A stretch of 5,998 nucleotides of DNA. Origin: Atopobiaceae bacterium UBA7016 (GTDB lineage: Bacteria > Actinomycetota > Coriobacteriia > Coriobacteriales > Atopobiaceae). Each line of letters starts with the position of its first letter. Position 1 is the first letter of the stretch. The notes beneath the pieces are model-generated. The model had not been told where the DNA came from, did no database searches, and saw only the letters and a program-made list of their open reading frames with translations. Position numbers and translations under genes: made by a program. Location of the stretch: assembly GCA_002449555.1 (NCBI GenBank), contig DJXA01000090.1, positions 3,081-9,078 of the forward strand, in the 5' to 3' direction. Below are positions 1-5,998 of this stretch, one piece after another.

Positions 1-1416
1 GTCCTCGGCGGCCTTGCGGGACGCCTCGGTCATGAACGAGCCCTGGCCCACGCCGAAGCGCACGTTGCCGCGGCTGAAGACCTTGAAGTCAGAGTTGAAG
101 ACCTCGTCAGCGGTGCGGCCGGTGAGGTCCGCGCCGGCATCAAACATCTGGTCGGCGTAGGTGTCGGGGTCCTCGCCGCAAATCTTGGCCAGCTCAAGGC
201 CCACATACTTGTCGCGCGGGGTGCAGGTGGGCGAGCGGAAGCACAGCGTGTCGGACAGGATGGCGGAAAGCATCAGGCCGGCGACGTTAGCCGGGATCTC
301 AATGCCGTTCTCCTGGAAGATGTCGTAGATGATGGTGCAGGTGCAGCCCACCGGCATGTTGCGGAACATAACCGGGCCGCTCGTCTCGATGGAGCCGATG
401 CGGTGGTGGTCGATGATCTCCATGATCTCGGCCTGCTCGATGCCAAACACCGCCTGGCTGCGCTCGTTGTGGTCAACCAGGATGACGTGCTTCTTGCGCG
501 GGGCGATCATGTCAGACGAGGTAATGATGCCGGCGTAGCTGCCGTCTTCGGCCAGAACGGGGAAGAAGCGGTGACCGGTGCGAGCGACGACCTTCTGGGC
601 GTCCTCAACGGCGGTGTTGACGGAGAAGCGGTCGGCCAGCTCGGCGTCGAGCATCTTGGCGCGCACCGGAATGGCCATGGTGACCAGGCGCGACGCGGCG
701 TAGGTGTCGTACTTGGTGGCGATGATGGCGCAGCCGCGCTCCTCGGCGACCTCGCGCACCACGGCGGAGACACGGGCGGAGTTGCAGACGATAAGCAGGC
801 CCGCGCCGGCGCGCACCGCGTAGTCCTGCGTCTCGTAGCGGTTGGTGGTGAGGACCACGTCGCCCTTGGCGATGATGTCTTCCATCATCTCGGGGCTCGT
901 GCCTACGATGACGTGGCCGGTGGTGACGACGCCGTCAGGGTCGCCCACGACAAGCTCGCCCTCAAGGGTATCGATGATGTTGGAGAAGCGGGTTGCAGAG
1001 CGACCCACGACCTCGCTGTCAAGGATGTCCATGTTGGCGTTGGCGATGTCCTTTACTGTGATGAGGCCCTGCAGTGTGCCCTCGTCGTCGGCGATGCACA
1101 GGGTGGACGTACGGTCGTCGCGCATGAGGTTCCACGCGCGATACAGGCTCGTCTCGCCGTCGATGGCAGAGGTCTTGTTGAAGTTGGTGTCCTTGATCTG
1201 GGGGCTCGCGTCGGTGATGAGGCGCGGCTCCTGGAAGCCAAAGTGCTGCAGCACGAAGGCCGTCTCGCGGTTGATGGCGCCGGCGCGACGGGCCTCGTAC
1301 TCGGTGGTGGGGTCTACCTGAGATTTCAGATAGGCATATGAGATGGCAGCGCAGATGCTGTCGGTGTCGGGATGCTGATGGCCAACGACGTTGACCTTAC
1401 GAATGGCCTCGGGCAT
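1..1416 (-). CDS. ppaC: Manganese-dependent inorganic pyrophosphatase, CBS/DRTGG-regulated family II type (C-terminus off window)
   Basis: Hydrolyses pyrophosphate to two phosphates in the cytosol, pulling biosynthetic reactions forward. 472 residues are visible, in frame to the window edge. DHH-family motifs are present: H13-x-x-P-D17-T-D19 near the start, LVDHNE (D315), IDHHR (D336, H337, H338) and LSDT (D389) followed by SPTCTPRDK. These match the known metal ligands of family II enzymes. Between motif I and D315 sit a CBS domain (about 65-130), a DRTGG-like domain (about 145-250) and a second CBS domain (about 255-305). In characterised relatives this insert binds adenine nucleotides and diadenosine polyphosphates and tunes activity. 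K445 probably matches the substrate-binding lysine of the DHHA2 domain; the final Arg-Lys motif must lie off the left edge. The ATG is preceded by GAGGAG at good spacing. Residue 15 is His where Asn is common. Identification is firm; the regulatory ligands are inferred from the family. Confidence 0.95.
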   Translation of the reverse strand, partial: MPEAIRKVNVVGHQHPDTDSICAAISYAYLKSQVDPTTEYEARRAGAINRETAFVLQHFGFQEPRLITDASPQIKDTNFNKTSAIDGETSLYRAWNLMRDDRTSTLCIADDEGTLQGLITVKDIANANMDILDSEVVGRSATRFSNIIDTLEGELVVGDPDGVVTTGHVIVGTSPEMMEDIIAKGDVVLTTNRYETQDYAVRAGAGLLIVCNSARVSAVVREVAEERGCAIIATKYDTYAASRLVTMAIPVRAKMLDAELADRFSVNTAVEDAQKVVARTGHRFFPVLAEDGSYAGIITSSDMIAPRKKHVILVDHNERSQAVFGIEQAEIMEIIDHHRIGSIETSGPVMFRNMPVGCTCTIIYDIFQENGIEIPANVAGLMLSAILSDTLCFRSPTCTPRDKYVGLELAKICGEDPDTYADQMFDAGADLTGRTADEVFNSDFKVFSRGNVRFGVGQGSFMTEASRKAAED

Positions 1417-1445
1417 AGCTCTCTCCTCACGCTTGGTGCAGATGG

Positions 1446-1475
1446 ATTCTTGAATACTCGCACTTGCGAGGGCAA
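1446..1475 (-). promoter_or_regulatory. Possible sigma-70-type promoter for the pyrophosphatase gene
   Basis: On the minus strand, TTGCCC (1475-1470) and AAGAAT (1451-1446) are 18 bases apart. Each matches four of six consensus positions. Transcription would begin about 23 bases before the ATG at 1416, leaving room for the GAGGAG ribosome site. The gap of 138 bases after the upstream gene supports separate transcription. Both hexamers are imperfect, so this is a candidate only. Confidence 0.3.
1457..1470. repeat. Perfect 6-bp-arm palindrome, possible operator
   Basis: CTCGCA and TGCGAG flank a two-base centre, a perfect inverted repeat. It lies almost entirely inside the spacer of the candidate pyrophosphatase promoter, where a bound repressor would block RNA polymerase. 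As RNA it could form only a tight hairpin with a very small loop and no U-tract, so a terminator is unlikely. The repeat is plain in the sequence; the operator role is inference. Confidence 0.4.
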
Positions 1476-1554
1476 ATGAGAGTTGAGGAAGGCAAACGGC
1501 TCGGTCATCGGGCGATATTGGGGGATGAAGTGGCCAACGTATTCAGATGTATGA

Positions 1555-3375
1555 CTAGAGCTCGATGGCGTCCACCTTGTAGACAAAGGTGACCGATCCC
1601 GTCATGTCATCGGCCTTTCCCGAGAAGGTGTCATACGAGTCGGCGGCCGATCCGAGGGCATCCACGCGGTCTTGGAGGTTGCCCAGATCGCCGTCGAGAA
1701 CCTTCACCAACTCGTCGATGCCCTCGGACTTCAGCTGGCTGATGCCGTCCGTGAGCTGTGCAGAGCCGTCAGCGGTCTGACGAAGGGCGCTGGAGAGCTC
1801 TGACGCGCCACTCTTCAGGGCGTCGAGGCCTTGCGCAATGGCGGGCGCGGACTGATCGAGCTGGTCAATGCCCGACGAGAGGGAGCTTGCGCCCTCGCTC
1901 GCTGCGCCCAGCCCGTCAGAGAGCGCCTTGGCACCGTCGGCAACCGTGGTCGCAGCGGCAGATGTTTGCGACAACGCCTCATCCACGCCACCCACGGAAA
2001 GCTTGGCGCTTTCGACGGCGGTTGCGGTGGCTTCGATGGCGGTTGCAAGCGCGGCGGGGTCAATGGTCTCGAGCGCGGTGAGCGTGTCGATGGCCGCTTG
2101 AATCTGCGTCCGCTGTTCGTCGTCCAGCGGATGCTCCTCACTCTCTTGGTCGAGCAGGTCCTGCAGCTGGGCGATGGTATCTGCAATGCTGCTGGCCGAT
2201 GTGTCGGCAGACGCGGAGAGCGCCGTGAGCGCCTCCTGGGCGGCGCCAAGGCCTTTCTCTGCGCCGTCAAACGCCTCGGTCGCGAGGGGAAGCGCCTGGG
2301 TACGCACGGCATCGATGGCGTCGCGCACGGCGGCGGTGCCCTCAACTAGGCCTGTCGCCCCTGCCGCCGCGTTGGCAACGCCGTCCGCAAGCGCCGAGGC
2401 GCCAGAAGAGAGGGCGCCCGTCGCCTCGGGAATGGCCGCGGTCTGCTCCTTAAACTGGTCGATGCCGCTTACCAGCTGGTCCTCGCCATCGGCAATCTGA
2501 TCCAGAGCTCCCGTCAGGGTATCGGAGCCCTCGGAAAGGGCGGCGACTGCATCCTGAAGCGCGTCCATAGAGTCGGAAAGCTCGCCCGTATCAAGGTTGG
2601 AGGTGTCAAGGCCACGCAGCAGCTCTGGCGTCACGATGATGGCAACCGAAGCAAGCTCGAAGTCGGTGACGTCCGCCTCGATGACGAAGTGGTCGGGGAT
2701 GTCGGCATCATCGGTGCTGAGGTCGAGGCTCTGCTGCATGCCGGGAAGCGCATAGCCCAGGGCCATGCTCGAGCTCGCGCCGTCGGTGAGCTTGCCGTTC
2801 TCGATGCTGACGTTGCGAAACACGGAGTGCGGCAGGGTGACGCTCGCCACGGCCACGAAGGGGGTGTACACGCGCGTCAGCGAGCCGTCGATGAGGCTGC
2901 CGTGCCACGAGGTGTTCTCAAAGTCGTAGCGCATGGAAAGGTGTCCGCTCTTTCCGGCAAGCTGGCTGGGGGAGACAACGGCGCCGTCGAGCGTATAGGT
3001 GACGTGCACCGCCAGTGGCGGCTGTGCGTCAGTGGTGCCCTGGTACTGCACCTCCTTGCCGTCGGTCTTCCAGGTGAGCTTGCCCGTGTTAGGGTCAGCG
3101 GAGAAGGTCTGCTCTGAGTCAATGTCGGCGAGCGCAGTCTCGTCCGTGATGCTTTCTGCCTGCGCATCGTTTGCGAGGACGATCTTCGACGTGATCTGTC
3201 GGACCGAGCCATCGGCATTGTTGTAGACGTATACCGTCTCGGCCTTGTCGACCGATGAGGCTTGGGCGGCCTGCGCCAGGCACGGGAAGCTGTTCGCGGC
3301 AAGCAGAAAAGAGAGGGCAAAAGCGGTGAGCTTGCGGGCATGATGCCAAGGCGCACGCGAAGCAAAACGTGACAT
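1555..3375 (-). CDS. Exported xxxLxxG heptad-repeat protein, function unknown
   Basis: 606 residues. The chosen ATG at 3375 has GGAG five bases upstream and opens directly on a signal peptide: basic residues 3-15, hydrophobic 16-30, and a likely signal peptidase I cut after AQA (residue 36) or AQA (residue 39). The frame stays open to 3477, but that longer start would bury the signal. About 45-250 is a beta-rich region with stretches I associate with a family common in anaerobic Firmicutes (TVYVYNNADG, YQGTTD, LAGKSGH, ALGYALPGM, DFELAS). Two blocks of seven-residue repeats follow: glycines at 283, 297, 304, 325, 332, 339 and 346, then at 481, 488, 495, 502, 516, 523, 537 and 544. A helical, Ala-rich stretch (about 350-475) separates them. 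Similar repeats occur in YhgE/Pip proteins and the outer parts of MmpL-like transporters. No C-terminal membrane helix, sortase motif or lipobox is seen (SFPC at 29-32 does not fit). It is probably released or held at the cell surface by a partner. No enzymatic motif is recognised. Confidence 0.85.
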   Translation of the reverse strand: MSRFASRAPWHHARKLTAFALSFLLAANSFPCLAQAAQASSVDKAETVYVYNNADGSVRQITSKIVLANDAQAESITDETALADIDSEQTFSADPNTGKLTWKTDGKEVQYQGTTDAQPPLAVHVTYTLDGAVVSPSQLAGKSGHLSMRYDFENTSWHGSLIDGSLTRVYTPFVAVASVTLPHSVFRNVSIENGKLTDGASSSMALGYALPGMQQSLDLSTDDADIPDHFVIEADVTDFELASVAIIVTPELLRGLDTSNLDTGELSDSMDALQDAVAALSEGSDTLTGALDQIADGEDQLVSGIDQFKEQTAAIPEATGALSSGASALADGVANAAAGATGLVEGTAAVRDAIDAVRTQALPLATEAFDGAEKGLGAAQEALTALSASADTSASSIADTIAQLQDLLDQESEEHPLDDEQRTQIQAAIDTLTALETIDPAALATAIEATATAVESAKLSVGGVDEALSQTSAAATTVADGAKALSDGLGAASEGASSLSSGIDQLDQSAPAIAQGLDALKSGASELSSALRQTADGSAQLTDGISQLKSEGIDELVKVLDGDLGNLQDRVDALGSAADSYDTFSGKADDMTGSVTFVYKVDAIEL

Positions 3376-3380
3376 AGATA

Positions 3381-3384
3381 CTCC
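3381..3384 (-). promoter_or_regulatory. Ribosome binding site setting the start of the exported repeat protein
   Basis: GGAG on the minus strand, five bases before the ATG at 3375. Together with the signal peptide that begins at that ATG, it argues against the longer open frame reaching 3477. Confidence 0.7.
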
Positions 3385-3429
3385 ATCCAAGGGGAAGTGG
3401 TTCAATTCCTGAAGTTTACCATACACAAC

Positions 3430-3455
3430 TTTCACCACTTGTGCGTGAAGTGAAA
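3430..3455. repeat. Inverted repeat in the divergent promoter region, possible operator
   Basis: TTTCAC (3430-3435) and GTGAAA (3450-3455) are perfect inverted arms with a 14-base centre. A second, nested pairing exists: CACTT (3436-3440) with AAGTG (3448-3452) around a seven-base centre. The element sits near the middle of the gap between the two divergent genes, a usual place for a regulator site serving one or both. No regulator gene is in the window, so any function is inference. Confidence 0.35.
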
Positions 3456-3512
3456 TGTCATGACTCGACCGCCACAAAAATGCCCTATTCTAGCTGTGTG
3501 TGTTTTCGCTTG

Positions 3513-3519
3513 AGAAAGG
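3513..3519 (+). promoter_or_regulatory. Ribosome binding site setting the glycosidase start
   Basis: AGAAAGG ends five bases before the ATG at 3525. This fixes the start there and not at the earlier in-frame GTG at 3441, which would add 28 residues unlike the family. Confidence 0.7.
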
Positions 3520-3524
3520 CCGCC

Positions 3525-5432
3525 ATGGATCTCGATATCGCACGTGTGATTAAGAGCATTCCCAAAAAGCACGAGAAGCTAGAGCCTTCGCAGCTCGTCA
3601 CCACGTGGGGAGAGGAGCTGTCGTCGTCGCTTGAGACGGTTCCGCTTGCCGAGCATCCGCGGCCCCAGTTTGCACGCAGGCAGGTCTGGGTGCTGAACGG
3701 CTGGTGGCAGTATGCGTTTGTCTCCAGCGAGGAGGCGGACGTGGCATGGCAAACGGCACAGGCACCAAAGAAGATGCAGGGCCAAATTCGCGTGCCGTTT
3801 TCGCCCGAGGCCTGGCTGTCGGGCGTGGGGCGCCAGCTGACGTCCAACGAGCTCCTGTGGTACCGATGCCGGCTTGGCATTCCGCAGCTGAGCGAGGGCG
3901 ACCGCTGCATCCTGCACTTTGATGGCGTGGATAACCGGTGCGCGGTCTATCTGGGCAAGCAGCTGCTTGGCATTCATGAGGGCGCTTACCAGCCCTTCTC
4001 CTTCGATGTCACCGACCTGTTTGCCGCGGGAGAGTCGCTCCTTGAGGTGTGCGTCTATGACCCCAGCGAGACGGGCACGCAGCTTCGTGGCAAGCAGCGC
4101 CTTGAGTGCGGGGGCATGTGGTATACGGCGCAGTCCGGCATCTGGCAGACGGTGTGGCTTGAAGTCGTTCCGCAGAACCACATCGAGCAGGTGCGCATCA
4201 CGGCAGATGCTGACCGCGGCGAACTGGTGGTAACGGCGTGGGTCGAGGGCAACGAACCGCTGGCCGTGAGCGTGTTTGATGACGCGGGCCTTCCGGTTGC
4301 CCAGGGCGAGGTTCAGCCTACCGAGGGCGTCAAGATGATGGCCACCGCGGTCTTGTCCCTTGACTACCCCAGGCTGTGGACGCCCGACGACCCGTACCTC
4401 TATCGTCTGCGCCTTACCTATGGCAAGGACGAGGTGCAGAGCTACTGCGCCTTCCGCACGATCAGCGTAGAGAAGGACGCCCGCGGCGTCGCGCGTCTGT
4501 GCCTCAATCACGAGCCGTTCTTCTTCCGGGGTCTGCTTGACCAGGGATATTGGCCCGATGGCCTGATGACCCCGCCCGCGGATGCGGCGATGGTCGCCGA
4601 CATCCAGGCGGTGCGCGACATGGGCTTCAACATGGTCCGTAAGCACATCAAGGTCGAGCCCGAGCGTTGGTACTGGCATTGCGACAGGCTGGGCCTGCTG
4701 GTGTGGCAGGATATGCCGTCGGGCGGCGCCAACCCTAGCGATTGGCTTGCGCGCAACATTCCGACGCTGTTCAAGCGGTCGTGGCAATCGCTGCGTGACG
4801 ACGAGTACAGCTATAAGCTGCTCGGTTCGGCCGACGAACAGTATCGCCGGGAGTGGACCGACACCATGCGCGATACCATCACGCGTCTGTCCAACCATCC
4901 TTGCATTGTGGCCTGGGTGCTTTTCAACGAGTCGTGGGGCCAGTTTGACGCGGGTGCGGCAACGCAGAAGGCGTGGGAGCTCGACGCGACGCGCCCGGTG
5001 CTCTCTGCGAGCGGATGGTATGATCAGGGCACGGGCGATATCCATGGCGTGCACAATTACTTCCGGGGCATGCACATGTTCTCGGATCCGTTTGTGGGCA
5101 AAGAGCTGGATGGCGAGCAGTCGGTGCTGGCGAGCACCGCAGGAACGCGCCTGGGGCAGAGCAAAGCGCGCGGTGCGCGTGCGCAGGTCATCTCCGAGAT
5201 GGGTGGGCTGACCTGGCACGTAGCGGAGCACAGCATGTATCCCGTGAGCTACGGTTATGCGGATTTCGATTCTGAGGAAGCGTGGCAGACGGCGGTGGCA
5301 GAGCTGCTTGACAAGGCAGACCTGCTTGAGAACGACGGTCTGTCGGGCTTTGTGTATACGCAGCTGACGGACGTCGAGGAGGAGACGAATGGCCTCCTTT
5401 CCTACGACCGTAGGGTCCGCAAGCTGCGTTAG
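3525..5432 (+). CDS. Glycoside hydrolase family 2 enzyme (beta-galactosidase/beta-glucuronidase superfamily)
   Basis: 635 residues. It should release a terminal beta-linked sugar from a glycoside with retention of configuration. Domain order is the family norm: a sugar-binding jelly roll (about 50-216, including LNGWWQYAF and HFDGVDNRCAVYLG), an Ig-like sandwich (about 217-312, including RLWTPDDPYLY), and a TIM barrel (about 313-635). The classical barrel signature appears as GFNMVRKH through CDRLGLLVWQD (367-397). The acid/base is E469 in LFNESWG and the nucleophile is E558 in ISEMGG; both are present, so it should be active. The C-terminal TQLTDVEEETNGLLSYDRR is typical of complete members, so it is not truncated. 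No signal peptide, so it acts in the cytoplasm on imported substrate. I find no N-x-K motif after the nucleophile, which argues against a classical beta-glucuronidase. Substrate cannot be set from sequence alone. No transporter or regulator adjoins it; two small genes follow on the same strand. Confidence 0.93.
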   Translation: MDLDIARVIKSIPKKHEKLEPSQLVTTWGEELSSSLETVPLAEHPRPQFARRQVWVLNGWWQYAFVSSEEADVAWQTAQAPKKMQGQIRVPFSPEAWLSGVGRQLTSNELLWYRCRLGIPQLSEGDRCILHFDGVDNRCAVYLGKQLLGIHEGAYQPFSFDVTDLFAAGESLLEVCVYDPSETGTQLRGKQRLECGGMWYTAQSGIWQTVWLEVVPQNHIEQVRITADADRGELVVTAWVEGNEPLAVSVFDDAGLPVAQGEVQPTEGVKMMATAVLSLDYPRLWTPDDPYLYRLRLTYGKDEVQSYCAFRTISVEKDARGVARLCLNHEPFFFRGLLDQGYWPDGLMTPPADAAMVADIQAVRDMGFNMVRKHIKVEPERWYWHCDRLGLLVWQDMPSGGANPSDWLARNIPTLFKRSWQSLRDDEYSYKLLGSADEQYRREWTDTMRDTITRLSNHPCIVAWVLFNESWGQFDAGAATQKAWELDATRPVLSASGWYDQGTGDIHGVHNYFRGMHMFSDPFVGKELDGEQSVLASTAGTRLGQSKARGARAQVISEMGGLTWHVAEHSMYPVSYGYADFDSEEAWQTAVAELLDKADLLENDGLSGFVYTQLTDVEEETNGLLSYDRRVRKLR

Positions 5433-5452
5433 AAGAAAGACAGGTTGGCCAT

Positions 5453-5701
5453 ATGGCACGCAAGATTCTCATCAAGGACACGACTCGCGAAGAGCGCATC
5501 AAGATCGTGCAGAGCGCACTTTCGTGGGGCGATGACTGCGACAGCGTCTCGGGGCTTTCGAGCGGCGTCGACGCGATGTATCAGCCCTATATCGATGGCG
5601 AGCTGGAGCTTGCCGAGTGCAACCGTCGTGGTGCGGCAACGACGTACGTCAAGAGCGATCGCGACCGTCCAAGCACGGGCTCGTGCATCATGGGTCGCTA
5701 G
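5453..5701 (+). CDS. Small conserved-looking protein with three cysteines, function unknown
   Basis: 82 residues, starting 20 bases after the glycosidase stop. The leader is purine-rich (AAGAAAGACAGG) with AGG about seven bases before the ATG, so translation is plausible. The N-terminus is basic and probably helical (KILIKDTTREERIKIVQSAL). The middle is acidic and glycine-rich (GDDCDSVSG, YIDGELELAECN). The end is a flexible tail closing with SCIMGR. Cysteines are at 29, 56 and 78, with no CxxC pair and no signal or membrane segment. The opening resembles short hypothetical proteins of anaerobic Firmicutes as I remember them, a recollection I could not test. Spacing suggests cotranscription with the glycosidase, but nothing links it to sugar metabolism. 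An upstream in-frame TTG does not exist in this frame; the TTG at 5445 is in another frame. Confidence 0.75.
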   Translation: MARKILIKDTTREERIKIVQSALSWGDDCDSVSGLSSGVDAMYQPYIDGELELAECNRRGAATTYVKSDRDRPSTGSCIMGR

Positions 5702-5709
5702 GGGGCGCC

Positions 5710-5949
5710 GTGGACGCGAGTGACGAGCAGCTCGTAAAGGAGCTGAAGGGCCTCCTTGGCCAGACGGGGTATCGCAGCGCCTTGGACGACGAGCCCCAGG
5801 ATGAGAAGCCTTCCGAGGAAGAGGGCTTCGGCGACTTCTTTGCCGCGATGAGCGCGTTTCGCGCCGCCAGGGCAAGCGGCGACAAGGCCGCCGAGGCAGA
5901 AGCCGAAGAGCGCCTGCGTGAGGTCGTGCGCGGAGAGCTCAGCTGCTGA
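5710..5949 (+). CDS. Small acidic helical protein, function unknown
   Basis: 79 residues from a GTG start, eight bases after the stop of the 82-residue gene, with GGGGG just upstream as a weak ribosome site. The frame is open upstream to 5617, but that part overlaps the previous gene in another frame and looks like its shadow; a GTG at 5683 is the other possible start. The sequence has an N-terminal helix (SDEQLVKELKGLL), an acidic Pro-containing linker (about 26-38), an aromatic patch GFGDFFAAMSAF (39-50), and a charged Ala/Glu helix to the end (AEAEAEERLREVV). It closes with a single Cys. No signal peptide, membrane segment or known motif is seen. The tight spacing suggests translational coupling to its neighbour. 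It could be a small partner or regulatory protein, but nothing supports a specific role. Confidence 0.65.
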   Translation: MDASDEQLVKELKGLLGQTGYRSALDDEPQDEKPSEEEGFGDFFAAMSAFRAARASGDKAAEAEAEERLREVVRGELSC

Positions 5950-5951
5950 GC
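5937..5951 (+). repeat. Perfect 7-bp-arm palindrome over the stop codon of the 79-residue gene
   Basis: GCTCAGC and GCTGAGC surround a single T. As RNA it could fold into a five-pair stem with a five-base loop spanning the stop codon at 5947-5949. No run of T follows, so it is not a standard intrinsic terminator. It may be chance in GC-rich coding sequence. Confidence 0.4.
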
Positions 5952-5987
5952 GAGAAATCTGCGCCGTGGGCTCGGGCCCGGACATTC

Positions 5988-5998
5988 AGGACGGAGGC
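5988..5998 (+). promoter_or_regulatory. Likely ribosome binding site of a gene starting beyond the right edge
   Basis: AGGACGGAGG is a strong Shine-Dalgarno-like purine run at the very end of the window. A start codon would be expected a few bases past 5998. The stretch from 5950 otherwise holds no complete gene. Confidence 0.45.

Larger units (their letters stand above)
3376..3524. promoter_or_regulatory. Divergent intergenic region
   Basis: This 149-base gap separates the start codons of the exported repeat protein (minus) and the glycosidase (plus), so it should hold both promoters. It is visibly more AT-rich than the flanking genes. On the minus strand an extended -10-like TGGTAAACT spans 3421-3413, with no good -35. 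On the plus strand TATTCT at 3486-3491 could be a -10, but the nearest -35-like hexamers (3461-3466, 3465-3470) are badly spaced. No promoter can be fixed by eye. Both genes' open frames run into this gap and overlap each other there; the ribosome sites place the true starts at its ends. Confidence 0.6.

Noticed and set aside
403..1341. A 312-codon open frame on the plus strand over the pyrophosphatase.
   Set aside because: It is antisense to a certain gene, is Gly/Val/Asp/His-rich without motifs, and has no ribosome site that stands out.
1417..1554. Intrinsic terminator after the exported protein gene.
   Set aside because: No GC-rich stem followed by a T-run is seen on the minus strand; the only palindrome there has a two-base centre and no T-run.
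1326..1586. An 86-codon minus-strand frame across the gap between the two minus-strand genes.
   Set aside because: It overlaps both flanking genes in other frames and shows no family features or ribosome site.
3280..3285. Cysteine near the end of the signal peptide of the exported protein, considered as a lipoprotein site.
   Set aside because: The residues before it are S-F-P, which do not fit a lipobox, and AxA signal peptidase I sites follow directly.
3579..5459. A 626-codon open frame on the minus strand, antisense to the glycosidase.
   Set aside because: The plus-strand frame has clear family 2 motifs, while the antisense product has no recognisable domain and an odd Arg/His/Ala/Leu-rich composition. 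GC-rich codon bias readily opens such frames.
5966..5998. GTG-started open frame running off the right edge.
   Set aside because: No ribosome site precedes it, and the strong purine run at 5988-5998 points to a start just outside the window.

Overview
The window is GC-rich (about 60% by eye) and has no mobile element, RNA gene or CRISPR array that I can see. It reads as ordinary chromosome of an anaerobic gut-type Actinomycetota, most likely a Coriobacteriia member such as Collinsella or a relative. That placement is an inference. It rests on GC-rich codon use combined with gene families otherwise typical of anaerobic Firmicutes: a CBS/DRTGG family II pyrophosphatase and a secreted xxxLxxG-repeat protein.

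Layout. Positions 1-1416 (minus) hold most of a manganese-dependent inorganic pyrophosphatase with nucleotide-sensing CBS and DRTGG domains; its C-terminus lies beyond the left edge. Positions 1417-1554 are a short gap with a possible promoter for it and a perfect palindrome. Positions 1555-3375 (minus) encode a 606-residue exported protein with a conserved beta-rich N-terminal region, two blocks of glycine/leucine heptads and no membrane anchor. Positions 3376-3524 are a divergent intergenic region. Positions 3525-5432 (plus) encode a cytoplasmic glycoside hydrolase family 2 enzyme with both catalytic glutamates present. Two small genes follow closely on the same strand: an 82-residue protein with three cysteines (5453-5701) and a 79-residue acidic protein (5710-5949). 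The last 49 bases hold no complete gene and end in a Shine-Dalgarno-like sequence, so another plus-strand gene probably starts just past the right edge.

How the genes relate. The plus-strand genes are spaced like one transcription unit (20-base and 8-base gaps). The glycosidase has no transporter or regulator in view, and the two small proteins have no evident link to sugar metabolism. The pyrophosphatase serves general phosphate and energy balance. The exported repeat protein belongs to a recognisable but functionally unassigned family. I do not see a convincing new multi-gene system. The most distinctive items are the twin heptad blocks of the exported protein, the small cysteine protein, and palindromes placed in the two promoter-bearing gaps.
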